Counted from the stretch's first letter, positions 10,793-23,196 are shown. The stretch: 64,000 nucleotides of DNA from Byssochlamys sp. IMV 00236 (GCA_001931875.2 MSJH02000511.1:1-64000), one strand, 5' to 3'. Made by a program: numbers and translations. The notes: generated by a model from the letters alone, not told the origin.

Positions 10793-12819
10793 ATGTCTGA
10801 TTTCAAGCAGGTAAAAATTACAAACATTCTTTAATGTATATTCAATAACTCATCGTCAATAGAAACTGATTGAGGCTAAAAGAGCTGAAGTATTAGCAAC
10901 ACTAGCCAAGTTTCAAAAACAAGGAGCAATCAATTCACAGCAACAGTCAGCTGCACGACCACCACCACCGCCACAACAACAACAGCAAAAACAAGCACCT
11001 ACCAACAATAAGAAAAGTGCGCCTGGACCAAGTAATGGTACTTCCACTGGCCTCAACTTGATTGAACTTCAGCGCAGAATTGCTGAAGCAACAAGTCGTT
11101 TGTCCCAAAATAACAATGCGGTAACATTAAAACAACAATAATCGCAAACACATACTAATGTCAATCCAAAGGTACGTACAACACCTGGTGCGCCCTTACG
11201 TGTTTCTGAACTCAAGCCACCAGCTTTCCCTGTAGACGAATCGGGGCATATCGATCTCAAGGCAATGATGGATAAGGGCATTATACCCAGAAGAGAAACT
11301 CCCAATACAAAGGTAAGACTCATATTTATATACATGTTGATTTAACTGATTTCCTCCCACTCTCCTTGATATAGGCTGCACAAAGAAATAAACAAACACC
11401 AGCAGCGGCACCTAGTCCACCGAGAGCACAAAAGAGAAAATTATTACTAGAGGAAGTTCCTTCTGACTTTACGGATCCTAGCAAAAACCCTTATTTTGAT
11501 CCTTCATTAGGAGCCCCAGTCGCTCCCAAAAATCGTCGCTCACGTCAACTAAAGTTTGTCCAGCCTGGTAAATACATTGATATCGCAAATCAAGAAAGAG
11601 CAAAGGCACAATTGGAAAAACTAAAGCAAGAAATTACTGAAAGTGTAAAGAAGGCGGGTATGCAGACAGAATTTGACGTGTCTGATAAAGCTATCAAGGT
11701 AAGAGCAAATGCCCTGATTCCTAATCATATTCTGATTTTTTTTTAAAAAAAAAGAGAGACGCGCCTCCAGCTGTTGAATGGTGGGATGCTCCATTTACAA
11801 AAACATACGAGGAATTGAACGATGCAGACATAGACCCTGATAAATATGAAACATTAGTCACCATGTATATCCATCATCCTGTGCCAATTAAGCCTCCTAG
11901 TGAAGCAAATGCACCACCTATTATCAAATCACTTATGCTTACTACAAAAGAAAGAAAGAAGTTGCGTAGACAAACAAGAGCAGAGGCACAAAAGGAGAAG
12001 CGTGATAAAATCAGACTTGGTTTAATAGAACCTGATCCACCAAAAGGTAAAGAAAAAACAAAATAGATTGGATGAAACTAACTAGTGATATAGTTAAAAT
12101 TAGTAACCTGATGCGTGTCTTGGGTGAAGAAGCAGTACAAGACCCAACCAAGGTAGAAGCACGGGTTCGTAGAGAGATGGAACAACGTCAGAGAATGCAT
12201 GAAAAAGCCAATGAACAACGTAAGCTAACTCCAGAAGAAAGACGAGCCAAGATTTTAAACAAGCTAAAGGAGGATCAAAAGATGAGTAATGAAGTAGCTG
12301 TATTCAAGTAAGTAATGATAAAATGATCGCATGGGGAACATTTCCACTTAAACAATTCTGTGTAGGATAAAATCTTGCTCCCATCCAAAGCATAGATACA
12401 AGATAGAAATGAATGCACAACAACTTCAATTGACAGGAATGGTCATTGTGCATCCTAAATGCAATATTGTTATCGTGGAGGGTGGACCAAAGAGTATTAA
12501 AGCATACAAGAAGTTGATGTTGAGACGTATTGACTGGAATGATATGCCACCTCCAAAAAATCTTGCAGTTGATGAGACAGCTATGGATATTGATCAACCT
12601 AGAAATAGTTATGGTCTTAAAGAAGGAGAAGAAAACAAGTGTTTCCTCGTTTGGACAGGATTGGTCAAGGAGAAATCATTTAAAAAGTTTACTTGGCGTT
12701 CTTTTGAAAGTGAAAAAATGGCCAGAGAAGAATTAAGCAAGTGGCATGTAGAGCATTATTGGGATGCTGCTATCATGGCCACAGATGAGGAACTTGCTAC
12801 TAGACAACCTGAATTGTAA
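10793..12819 (+). CDS. PRP3: U4/U6 snRNP splicing factor Prp3
   Basis: Seven exons (10793-10810, 10863-11120, 11172-11312, 11375-11698, 11755-12046, 12094-12307, 12366-12819) join to 566 residues. Prp3 binds the U4/U6 duplex in the tri-snRNP of the spliceosome. The central region carries the family pattern (KNPYFDPSLG, RRSRQLKFVQPGKY, PAVEWWDAPF, and the basic TTKERKKLRRQTRAEAQKEK helix). The C-terminus is the Prp3/DUF1115-type fold, from KIEMNAQQLQLTGM through EGGPKSIKAYKKLMLRRIDW to CFLVWTGLVKEKSFKKF and KWHVEHYWD. The N-terminus is shortened compared with the human protein and has a Pro/Gln-rich linker. Exon 1 encodes only six residues. Assignment is secure; exon 1 and the acceptor near 11754 are the least certain joins. 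Confidence 0.93.
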
Positions 12820-14263
12820 AGCATTCCAGCAGTCAATTTGAAATAAAAAAAATTGTTTTTAACGTATAAAACAAGTGCTGATGACTATCAATGGAGCTTA
12901 TTCACAACAATACACATACAATCCATTCTTATTATGCCTATCAGACACATATCCATGATAGCTAGTGTATGTAACAACTTCATTTTTAAATATACACTGT
13001 ATAAGCATTGATTCACTTTTAAATCCTAAAGATTATTTGCGAGTGGGTGGAGCAACAGGTTTTGGGCTATCATCTGAAACAGGTTTGTAATCAGACACGT
13101 AACCAGGTATGTGAATTAATAGTATCCGGGGAAGTCCCGAAAAGTATGTCGAAAACATTACTAATAAACCACGATCGACAGAAATTGGAAATGCCAAGGA
13201 AGAGCAAGTAAACAGGCAGCTGCAAAAGTAAGAGTGATGAAAGAGGATCACATTCTTGAGAAAATATGGTGTGAAAAGTTAATTTGTTTTTTATATACGT
13301 ATTCGAAGTGCCCACTTTTTCCTATAATGTAAACAAGGAAAGGATTCCCAGTATGCATAAGATGCATTCGTAAAATCTTGAGCGTGAAAGGAGGAATAAA
13401 GGAAAACGATTACTAATAGACGAAATGGTACATATAATGTTTACATATCTCTTTGGAAAGAGTGCTCTGCATATCTCAATTGTTAGAGCATAGATTATCT
13501 TGGATTTAGTAGCCGGAAGTTATGGCTGTATCTAATGGTTGCTGTTCACCAAAAATGATGCTTATGATCTACTTTGAATTATATCATTTCACTCGCCTTC
13601 AGAGTTTTTTCTTCTTTTGTTTGTATAGTCTGCTTAAAGGATTTTCTTAAGGAGGCACTGCACAATGCCCTTATGTGACGCTGAATTATGCGATAGATTT
13701 TGATGGATTTTGATTTTAATTCGTTCCTGACACTGATCTTATTGTTCATTTTATGACTTGGGTTATGATATTTCTTTTACCATAAGAAGGATTATCTTTT
13801 AAAGAAATAATGATCTATATTTAAAGGAGAGATTCTATTTAATTTGACTTATCACTAAAAGTATGTACACGCAACCTTATAAAGTATGAATTCACTCTAT
13901 TCATACTGATTACAGTCGTTTATCTCAATGCCAGTCATAAGCAGACATTGTTCTACGACACATACTTCTTAGGAACAGACATCATACTTGACAAAGATTG
14001 TTAGATCAAACCAAGGGACAAGTGTTAGAATTTCACACATGAGTACATATAGTGCTCATTAAACCAGCTTACGCGATTATCAAATATAATCAAATAAACA
14101 GTACGCTAGTAATAGTAAATACATAACAGTGTTTTTGAAAAGCTCATTAAAAATCGCTCTGAAACGTTATTTTATGCAAGTGTCGGTGTTTGAATTATAT
14201 GAATGAAAGGGAAGCAAAAGTACCTTGATGAACCTTCTCCTCTTCTGTGTGAATTAAAGAAAA
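12820..14263. other. Intergenic, no gene recognised
   Basis: About 1.4 kb between PRP3 and RPL42. A minus-strand open stretch at 13033-13315 ends in a hydrophilic tail (VSDDSPKPVAPPTRK) that looks faintly protein-like, but I could not assemble a gene. Otherwise the region is AT-rich with no features I can support. Confidence 0.5.
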
Positions 14264-14785
14264 ATGGTAAAGATCCATCATCCATCCATCCATAAAACAA
14301 TCCATCCATCCGATAAAAGCAACAATAAGTCGCAAAGAAAGATCAGCATGTCATGATTTTGTTATTGTGGATGACAAAAATAATAGTGAACAGCTAATTA
14401 ATGATATTTGCTTAGGTCAACATCCCAAAGACCAGAAACACCTACTGCAAGGGCGCTAAATGCAGAAAGCACACACCTCACAAGGTTACCCAATACAAGG
14501 CTGGTAAGGCCTCCTTGTTCGCTCAGGGTAAGAGACGTTACGACCGTAAGCAATCCGGTTATGGTGGTCAAACCAAGCCCGTTTTCCACAAGAAGGCTAA
14601 GACCACCAAGAAGGTTGTCCTTCGTCTTGAATGCACTTGTAAGTTCTCATTAATGTGAAAGGTGAAAATGTGTATTAATTGATCATATAGCTTGCAAGTA
14701 CAAGATGCAACTTGCTCTCAAGAGATGTAAGCACTTCGAATTGGGTGGTGACAAGAAGACCAAGGGTGCTGCTCTTGTTTTCTAA
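14264..14785 (+). CDS. RPL42: 60S ribosomal protein eL42 (L36a/L44)
   Basis: Exons 14264-14266, 14416-14638 and 14691-14785 encode 106 residues, exactly the family length. The sequence follows eL42 throughout: [20 protein letters not shown], the Cys4 zinc-ribbon pairs CKGAKC and [15 protein letters not shown], and a terminal KGAALVF. It sits in the 60S E-site region. The first exon is just the ATG, followed by a 149-nt intron that holds CCAT repeats; such start-codon-only exons are common in fungal ribosomal protein genes. Residue 56 is Pro (QTKPVF), the form linked in yeasts to cycloheximide sensitivity. Codons are strongly biased, as expected for high expression. CCE1 follows in the same direction 156 bp downstream. 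Confidence 0.97.
14278..14312. repeat. CCAT-type microsatellite in RPL42 intron 1
   Basis: An imperfect array of CCAT units inside the first intron of the eL42 gene. Intron location means length changes should be tolerated. Confidence 0.7.
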
Positions 14786-14941
14786 ACATTATACTTTCTT
14801 TTTTTGGCTCTCCCTTCCCCTCTTTCCTTGTGTGTGTGGGTATTTGATGAGTGTAATAAATTTAGTAAATGTCATCTCTAAAATCACACATGGTCCTCTC
14901 ATTTCTTTTTTTCCTCTTTCTTTCCCTCTCTCTATTGGCAA

Positions 14942-15742
14942 ATGCAACCGGCCATAAAATCAAAACAGCTGGCAGAAATCTTGACCACGACATTTAAAAC
15001 AAAGAAGCTTGTGGAGCTTAAAGAGATTGCGCGATCAAGTGGTATATATCAACAAGGCACCAAGTCTGACATTATACAACGACTTGTCAACGAGCTACCA
15101 AGTAAAACACCATCGTCCATACTCTCTTTTGATCTCGGTTACCGAAACTTGGCTTATTGTGTTGTCACTCAGGATGCTACCATCTTGGACTGGGCACGCA
15201 TCGATCTCGAATTGACCACATTTCACCCCTCCACTGTTGCGCCTGTTGTAAGAAAGTTTATAAGGGATCGAATAGAACACAATATGAAAGCAGTGGATTT
15301 GGTTCTTGTAGAACAGCAAAGAGCGCGCTCGAACGGGTCGTGGACAGTACTTGAACATACACTTCGAGTTAATTCAATAGAAGGGATGATCTGGTATGGG
15401 CTGTATGAAACGGCTAATAGCATCAAACGATCTGATTTGGATATGATCGCCTTGAGCCGTCAAAAGGTGGATGCTGCATGGGAAAGTGAGCTCCAACAGG
15501 CGGCAGCACAAACTACAGTGAACAACAAAACGACCTACAAGAAGAAACAGGCTGCTGTTCGTCTAGTTCAGAATTGGTTGGATGAAAAAGAAAACTCAGT
15601 CATCAAACTTAACGATAGACTTAAAGATATGTTTAGAGAAGAGCCAAAAAAGGATGATCTAAGTGATTGTTTACTTCAAGCTCTTGCTTGGTATAAATGG
15701 CAGCAGTTTAGACAAAATTATATTCATTTGTTGACAAGTTAA
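14942..15742 (+). CDS. CCE1: Mitochondrial Holliday-junction resolvase Cce1/Ydc2
   Basis: An intronless 266-residue protein. Cce1 of budding yeast and Ydc2 of fission yeast cut four-way junctions in mitochondrial DNA. An N-terminal SAP-like DNA-binding helix pair covers about residues 20-50 (KLVELKEIARSSG, then GTKSDIIQRLV). The RNase H-like nuclease core follows with the three acidic metal-binding positions in order: Asp in ILSFDLGYRNLAYC near 65, Glu in VLVEQQRAR near 120, and the Asp pair in KKDDLSDCLLQALAW near 240. Family length is about 260-350, so it appears complete. Its stop lies only 4 bp from the stop of the convergent carotenoid oxygenase gene, so the two mRNAs must overlap in antisense. 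Confidence 0.92.
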   Translation: MQPAIKSKQLAEILTTTFKTKKLVELKEIARSSGIYQQGTKSDIIQRLVNELPSKTPSSILSFDLGYRNLAYCVVTQDATILDWARIDLELTTFHPSTVAPVVRKFIRDRIEHNMKAVDLVLVEQQRARSNGSWTVLEHTLRVNSIEGMIWYGLYETANSIKRSDLDMIALSRQKVDAAWESELQQAAAQTTVNNKTTYKKKQAAVRLVQNWLDEKENSVIKLNDRLKDMFREEPKKDDLSDCLLQALAWYKWQQFRQNYIHLLTS

Positions 15743-15746
15743 TTAT

Positions 15747-17724
15747 TTAATTGACAGCAATACCTCTGCCAAATCTATCGGTAAAACTACCATGTAATGT
15801 TACAGCGTTAAATGTGCCTATTGTGCTTCGAGTCACCTCTTTCATAGTTGCTGCATCCAGTATCAATAAAAAGCATGATTCTGATCCACCGTTAGTACTT
15901 GAATTCACAATGGACAAAATAACACCGTCGTCTTCCTTGGTGCCATCTGGGTTGGGTATAAAGACAGGTTCAGAGCAAGAGCAACCGGGTTCGTCCCATA
16001 TTTTTGATGGACTGTCTAGATCGGTATTAGAACCCAAGTAAGGTTGATCGAGATCGAGTTTGATTAAACCATTGACTACAGCACCAGAAGCATAAGAAGG
16101 TGCATGACGCGATTCACAAACACCATAGCAGTAACGATACTTCTTCAAGTTGTACAGTGGATTGAAACGAGGTAATTCGATGTCGTAGCCAATGACTGTA
16201 TAAGAAGCCACACGTCGTTTATTGTATGCTGTTAATGAAGGTGGTGTGAGATCGGACCATGAAGAAGACCACTTTTCTGTATCAGGTTTGGAAACAGGTA
16301 CTTGTCCAAGTCGATAGCGACGGAACTGTGAAGGCGCAATCTTGTGTTCTGTCTTGTTTGCTGTTGCTTTAACGAATCGGGCTGGTTGAACTTTATCAAG
16401 ATTGATCTTGCCAGAAGGCGATTTTCCAAGTTCAAAGCTGGCGTCGATAATATCCGTGTTTTCATACATGCAATAGTCCATAAATATGACTCTTTCTTTA
16501 TGACCACCCGGTAGCTCAATATCTTCGTCCCAAGCATTGGCCACGTGAAAAGAAAAGCAAGGCTCAGCTTCATAAGTGGCAACATGATGACCTGTATGAC
16601 GATCAATGACATGAAAGAGAGTATGACGAGTTTCATCCCAATAGAATGTTTGATAAGCATTTGAGTAATAAAGGGCAGATAGTCCGCCATAGGAGTAGTA
16701 ATAAGGAAAATTGGGTATAATGATGTAATTCTTGGTGAGACTAAAGGAGTGAATGTACGATGGCTTCAAGATTTCGATAGTCTTCCAGGCACCCAAATGA
16801 CGCCAAATAGGTTGATGAACTCTAGCTTGTTGTTCAAATGTCTTTTCTTTTTCTCCAGGAGATGTTGGTAAATAAGGGCTGATTGAAAACGTTTGAAATG
16901 ACGGAGCAGGGCCGAGCTTGACTGTGAAATTGATGTACTCGTCAGTTTCTTCGTCGTATTGATGATGTGAAGCACAGAGCTGTCCTTGGAGCTGCTCGCT
17001 GACATGACCATAAGTAAATGCTTTTATTGGTTCTATATAAATAAACGTAAGTTCTTTGTGATAAGGCAGTATATATAACTTACTTAGAGTATCCTTGTCA
17101 ACAACCTGTAGCGTATTCGCGTCTCTTTTGACTACCAATGCGTCACCTCGTTTAATGCCAGTCTCCTTCTCTAACCTTTCGCCCAAAGGAAAGTTGGGTG
17201 TGATCGTAACATTGACCATTTCAAACTCTGGATCTTTCTCCAAAAGAGCAACATTGGTGCTATACTTGACTATATGATGGAAAACCGACTGAATTCGACC
17301 AAAGATGGTTTTACATGGATCAGGGCCAAATGTCAATAAAGTCTTGTCTTGTTCCTTGTACCTCCTCTCCGTACCATGGGATGTATGACGTGAGTTGTAA
17401 TGTATCTCTTGGGTTTCTCCGGATATTTCAAAGCGATGAAGCATAGCAAGGCCATCGAATGGATGTTCGATATGAAATGTATCACCATTATTCATTAATA
17501 TGTTATAACGGCCGGCGCCTAAGATACAAATCAGCAAATAGCCATATATAGAAAGTGTCGAAATTACCTGTTCTATAAAAGACACCATTGACCCAGGAAG
17601 GTATTTTGCCATGAACCTCTAGTTGAACGGGTGTCTCGCAGGCAGGAACGTTTTTAAATCCAGAAGGCGAAGGTGCTGGTTCGTTTTTGTCCTTGTTTGG
17701 ATTGTTTTCAGCTAATGTAATCAT
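15747..17724 (-). CDS. Carotenoid cleavage oxygenase (RPE65/CCD family, CarS/AcaA-like)
   Basis: Exons 17724-17568, 17518-17084 and 17032-15747 join in frame to 625 residues. This family uses a four-His non-haem iron centre inside a seven-bladed propeller to cleave carotenoids. Candidate iron His residues occur in the expected order: ASHHQYD, SYIHSFSLTKNYIII, SFHVANAWDED and, at the C-terminus, VTLHGSFTDRFG. The N-terminus has the typical PSWVNGVFYRTGAGRYN entry. In Mucorales such enzymes (CarS, AcaA, Tsp3) cleave beta-carotene towards trisporic acid, the mating signal. The length is close to CarS, but which step this one catalyses cannot be read from the sequence. There is no signal peptide. 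It converges with CCE1 over a 4-bp gap. Confidence 0.9.
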
Positions 17725-18659
17725 TTAAAAGAAGTTGAAAAAAAAAAGATAGAAAAGCAAGAAAGACTCCTTTTATACAACTCTTATGTAGTTTCATTAT
17801 TCTGTTTATCTTGACATGTTACAACTTTTGATATGCAGTGGCTAAAGTTAAAAAGAGGAAGAAGAATATTTTGAAAAAGGAGAACTTCGATTTCATTGTT
17901 CTAAATTTACTTTAAAAGTAAAAACTTACTTCTTTCAGGGCGGAAAGAACAAAGAAATTATATGCATGTTAATGCTGTAACTCAATTAACAATATCAGAT
18001 AATATATTGGTTAAAAATGATTGACCTGCTTATGAAAACTATCTGCACGGTCTTTTATACTAGTCTGACCATTTTTAATATATATGTATTCTTAATGTAA
18101 ATCTTTTGAGAACAATGTTAACAAGCCACTAAATGGACATGCACCATAACAGGTAAACGGGAGAAGGGGGGCCAGGAGTACAAGACCAAGCACTGACTGG
18201 TAAAGAAAGCATATTTTATTAGGTTTCTGCATATATGTTGATATTATCCCGTGTAGTAAGCAATGCGCCTTCTTTTTGTTTCAAACATGCTTTCATTATG
18301 TAACCATTTCAAAGGTTAATACTAATTCAAGGTCATTCATATTGCTTATACTACAAGGATAATTGATCTCTCTTAACCATCACCAGAGTATTACTTTTAT
18401 ATCCCATCCACTTTTGCTTCTGGTGAGCTCTCTTTTATCATTTGTGTAACCCGTGTTCAAAAGTGACAAACATTCAAATACCATGAATTCATTAAATACA
18501 GACTCATCTGAAAATATCGCATTACTTATGAATGTAAACCTATTACTTGAAAATGAGAGAATAAAGCCTTCATTGTATGTAACGAAAACTAAAAGAGGTA
18601 TTTTATTTATTTATTTCTATACACTTTAAGATATCAAATGACTAAAACCTTCTTAGCTC
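17725..18659. other. Intergenic, no gene recognised
   Basis: About 0.9 kb between the carotenoid oxygenase start and the DnaJ 3' end. A 40-codon open stretch starts with ATG near 18483 but shows no similarity I recognise. Nothing else is supported. Confidence 0.5.
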
Positions 18660-19982
18660 TTAAAGTTCTTGATGCACAAGCTTGGGCGTTTGATGAGTAG
18701 GATATTTAGTGCCTTTTTTCAAATCTATATAGACATTGTATAAGAGTTGACGTATATATATATATTCTCCCAGACTTACATTCTATTGTTTCTTCATCAA
18801 TTTCTGAAGGGAATATCACCTGGTATTCAACAAACAAATCGCCATGCTTTGAAGGATTATTTTCCAATGGCATTCCTTGACCCTTGATCGTCTGCACAAA
18901 GCCATATTGAGTAATACCTTCCCTGACGAGTTCAACAGTGGAATGATCCAAATGTTTGAGCGTTTTAGTGAAACCGGTGAGTGCTTCAACCAATGTAATA
19001 TGTTGCGTGGTATAAAGATTATCTCCTCTTCTTTCAAATGTTGGATGTGGGGCCGCGTTTATCACAAACACAATATTTCCAGGAATTGTTTCTGGAAACT
19101 CGTCAGATTCTTCTTCAAGGACCTGTAAGAAAAAAAAAGACATTAATATGACACGTTCTCCTTTTCTCATGCTTTCATACTCACAATGCTCTGGCCGTCC
19201 TTCATGCCTTTTTCTACACGAAGCGTGTAGTTTTCATTACCTCGACGCACCTTCTTTCCGCCACAAGCAGGACAGACATGGGCAATAGTTTTACCCTTTC
19301 CTCCACATGCTGTACAGTGCTGTTGAAACTGCTGAAACATACCAGGACCCATCTGGACACGTTTGATGATCATGCCATGTCCATCACAAGTTGAGCAGGT
19401 ACGAATATCTTCAGGTCGACGTGCACCACTGCCATGACAATGATCACAAAGTACTTGCTTTGAGACGTCTACTTCAATATTTGCGCCGTTATATAGATCC
19501 TCAAGACTGACTTCAAGTGGGATAACCGTATCAGGCCCCCTCCTCTCTTGGTGTCTAGCGTTTCTACTTCCTCCTCCTCCAAAAAAGTGCGAGAATATAT
19601 CAAATGGATCGTGGAAAGGGTTACCGCCTCCTCCTCCTTGGTTTTGTTTCAAGCCTTCTTCTCCATAGCGGTCATAGATGGCCCTCTTCTCGTCATCCAT
19701 CAAGACTTCATAAGCTATTATGCAAATCAGTATTCTGTGGTTATCTCTAATTTTCTCCTCTACGTTACCATTTGCTATTTCCATAAACTTTTGCGATGCT
19801 TCGTCATTTCCTGGATTCTTGTCCGGATGGTATACTCTTGATAGTTTCTTGTAATGTCGTTTAATTTGTGCTTTTGGTGCATCTCTTGGAACATCCAGAA
19901 TACTGTAATAATCTTTTGCACTAGCAAACGCGATAAGCAGCACTGCTGCAAACAATAGCCAACTCAAACAAGAAGGCCGCAT
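18660..19982 (-). CDS. SCJ1: ER-lumenal DnaJ chaperone, Scj1/ERdj3 type
   Basis: Exons 19982-19769, 19714-19185, 19122-18780 and 18712-18660 give 379 residues. Scj1 is an Hsp40 that stimulates the lumenal Hsp70 BiP/Kar2 in folding and ER-associated degradation. A signal peptide covers about residues 1-22 ([17 protein letters not shown]). The J domain has the YHPDKNP motif. A Gly/Phe-rich segment follows, then four CxxCxGxG-type zinc motifs ([32 protein letters not shown]) and the C-terminal substrate-binding barrels. The last exon of 53 nt brings the protein to an HQEL ending, a plausible HDEL/KDEL-like ER retrieval signal that is lost if the last intron is ignored. The amidohydrolase 3' end lies about 106 bp upstream. 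Confidence 0.93.
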
Positions 19983-20088
19983 AATCTAATATGTACACTT
20001 AAAAAAAAAAAAGGACAAAGAGGGCTGATAAAGGGGGAGGAAGTTCAATTATTGATTATTTGTAAAAAATTTATTGGTTAGAAGATTT

Positions 20089-23000
20089 TTATAGGGCTTC
20101 CAGACCCTTATCGGAATGGATCAAGACGATGCGACTCTGTATGTCAAATGGATTTCCAGAGTAGACAATAAAGTCATTAGCTTGGTTTACAGAGATTGAG
20201 TTTAAGCCATAGATATCACGGATATTTGAGGTTATGAATTGAATAGCTTGCGTCTCAGTGATTGCTCCACCTTCCAAGTTATGGGCTGGTGATGTAGCAG
20301 CTAACCATCCTGCATCCCATGCCAAGTTACGAGCGAGGCCATCGTCGGAAATACCAACACCAATCTTGACACCATGGCTGTGCAAGACATGGGCAGCGGT
20401 TCCATTGGTTAATGGTGCTCCAGTCAAACAATGAATTGAGTCAAATCGTGAAGGAGTGCAAAGGACGGGACGAAGAATGACAGGAATATCGGCTTCTGCG
20501 AGATGAGGCGCGACAAGGTAAGCCTCGGTTCCTCCAATGATAACAAACTTAGCCTTGGGGAGGTGCTTGCGTTTCAAAATAACGAGAGAAGCAATTTCAT
20601 CCTTGTTGTGAGCCGCAATCACCGTTGGGATCTCACCACGAGCAGCCTGGCCATAGTGGTTGTTCTCCTTCAAGTTTTCAGTTAATAGTTGGCGAATAAA
20701 ACTAATTTGGCTGGAAATAGTAGGGAAACTATCAGACTTGACATCATCACCGATTTGAAGATGAAGAGCAACAGCAGGTGAAATAATGGTGCCGTCATTA
20801 AGAACTAGAGTGTGTTAGTATACTTGTTGCTTCTTGTATAGTTGTGCAAGCTTACTTGAATCAGCGCCAGTCTTGAATGCAGCAGAGACACCGATAACAA
20901 CGTTGGAAGACATGGGGGCAGTAATAGCTGTCAGAATACCTCCCTTGTAGGCCTCTTCCAAATGGCGGGTTCCAAGCTTGATTCCATCAGCAGCAAAAAT
21001 GATATCCTTGGGATCCTTTGATTTACTAGGGCGACCTGTTCCGTCACCAGTGCCAGCCTCGCCTTGGATTTCGATGAGACCAAGTTGGGAGCCAACACCG
21101 ACAAGTCCCTGAATTTAAATAGTTAGATTCATCATTATTCGAAATCATTATGTACTTACCGGAAGGACATATCCGCCTTGAATGTTGTACTCTACAACGG
21201 GTTCATTCGACTGAATAGAAGAGATAGAAGCAGAACAATCGGTACCAGAGCAAATAACGGAACCATCGACAACGACGACATCAATTGGGCCTTTGACAGG
21301 TTCCTGACCAAGGAAAGAATAACCTACGTTCTTCAATACAAAGTTCTTGGTATTTTCTACAGACTGAAGGTCTTCCTTTTTGACGGTAACAGCAGTTGTT
21401 TGCTTCTTAACAGCAGGTTCTATGGGGCGTTCTTCAAATAATGGGACACCATCAATGAATACCTGTAAAGGCGTGGCACCTAGTTCAAGAGGCTCACGGT
21501 CCCAGATGACGACATCGGCATCATAACCGACCTTGAGAGAACCAACACGATGACCTAATCCAATAGCATTGGCAGGAGTTGACGTGACGGTCTTGAAGGC
21601 TTCTTGAGGAGGCAAGCCATAATGTGTGGACTTGGCTGCTTCAAAGGCAAGATGTTGAGAGTTGAGGACAGGGTGATCGCTCTTTAATGCTACTGGAATA
21701 CCAGCATCGTACAGGATCTTGGGTGCTTGAGGGATAGCCTGGAAAGCTTCCTTTTTGTAACCCCAGTGATCAGCAAAGGTTGCAACAGTGATGTTATTAC
21801 GAGCACGACGCAAGATACCGGGAATTCTGTAGGCATCCAATGCGTGATGGAATGCACTAATGGTAAAGTTAAATTCCAAAGAATGACGAATCATGGCTTC
21901 AATATCATGCGTTTCGTAACAATGAACGTTTAAAAGGACTTCACCACGCAACAAGGCAACAAGAGATTCAAGGCTCAAGTCTTCTGGGAAAGGTGTATCA
22001 AAGCGAGACGATGTGTCATCAGCGGCTCTACACCAGTCGTCTTGTTCTCGCATCAATTTTTGAGCTTCTGCAAATTGCTTACGGAATAAATATGCTTCAC
22101 CCAAGCCTATAACAAGGTATAAAGGAAAATGAACTTTAGGGGGCTATTTATATATACGTACGAGTAGAAGGCATATAACCAGCATTTCCATAAAAACGCT
22201 AATGCATAAACTATTAACTTGGAGTTAAGATGTAATTGAATAATGTTACCTTTGGGTTTTCACCACAGGCCATCTTCATCCATCTCCATTTTGTATCTTC
22301 AGTGCTGTCAACGTTGGCTTGCACAAGCATATCTTCATTGCTGAGTGTAGAGATATGACGGAGCTTGAATGCAAATGCTTCACCGCCCATCAAGTTACCA
22401 GAGCCAGGCAGGACTAAAGCGGTAGTTACACCACCAGATGACACAATTCGAATTGCGTTATCTGAAGGATTAAATGCATCAATTGTACGGACAAAGGGAG
22501 TCAAAGGCTGAGTCATTTCATTTGTATCATCTGTCGCATGTAGTTCAGGCCAAGAATCAACACCCATGTGGCTATTGCTTGTGAGTATAGTTCATAACTG
22601 TTTCTTTTATATTTTTACCTGTGCATGTCTACCAGTCCAGGACTTACTACGTGTCCAGCAACGTCAATGACTTTGACATCCCTGTTTGAGTCAAGACTGA
22701 TATTCTTTTCGACTTGACGGATAACACCACTTTCTATATAAATATCGACATCTTCCAAGACATTACCTTGACCATCCCAAACGACAGCATTTTTCAATAA
22801 GATGGGTTTTTGGTTAGGGTCTGCTCTTGGGTTCTTGACACGACTGGGATCTGGTCTGTTCTTCTCTCTACGTCTGTTCTTTATAGCTTCACATTTTTCT
22901 CTACCGTGTTGCATAGTTATTTCGGATACACCCGATTTAACTGTGAATGGTTGGTGTCCTTTGGGCAGTAAAGATGATTCAGGCAACAGTGAAGAAAATA

Positions 23001-23196
23001 AGACGATTCCCAAAAGGACAGCAACGATGAAGATAATGACAATGTAAGCAAGGTTTCTTTTAACAAACTGCTTGAACCCGTCTGCACGTTCAGGCCATGA
23101 TGATTTGGTATGACTAGGTAAGAGTGGATCCGATGAAGAACCTCCTCCCTCTTCATCATTTCGAGGAATAGAGGAATATCCTTGATTTGACGACAT
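20089..23196 (-). CDS. Membrane-anchored amidohydrolase (imidazolonepropionase-like, CE9-type annotation)
   Basis: Six exons (23196-22619, 22571-22250, 22198-22162, 22106-21160, 21108-20856, 20804-20089) join in frame to 950 residues. Residues 1-48 are hydrophilic, 49-70 form one transmembrane helix, and the rest would be lumenal or extracellular, a type II topology. The catalytic part has amidohydrolase features: a beta-sandwich start (AVVWDGQGNVLEDVDIYI), the metal-binding HxH in GLVDMHSHMG, a later His in NVHCYETHD, KSDHPV near the end of the barrel, and ADVVIWDREPLELG. A second amidohydrolase-like stretch follows near the C-terminus (QFITSNIRDIYGLNS). Fungal relatives are often filed under carbohydrate esterase family 9, but the substrate is unknown. 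The 37-nt third exon was inferred from phase and is the least certain part. Confidence 0.8.

Noticed and set aside
13033..13315. Minus-strand open stretches, considered as a Pmp3-like small membrane protein
   Set aside because: The resemblance needs a frame change in mid-helix, key residues do not line up, and no start exon could be placed.
13460..13545. Possible tRNA: CTCAATTGTTAGAGCA resembles a tRNA D-arm
   Set aside because: No GGTTCGA-type T-arm, no matching acceptor stem and no believable anticodon stem at the right spacing.
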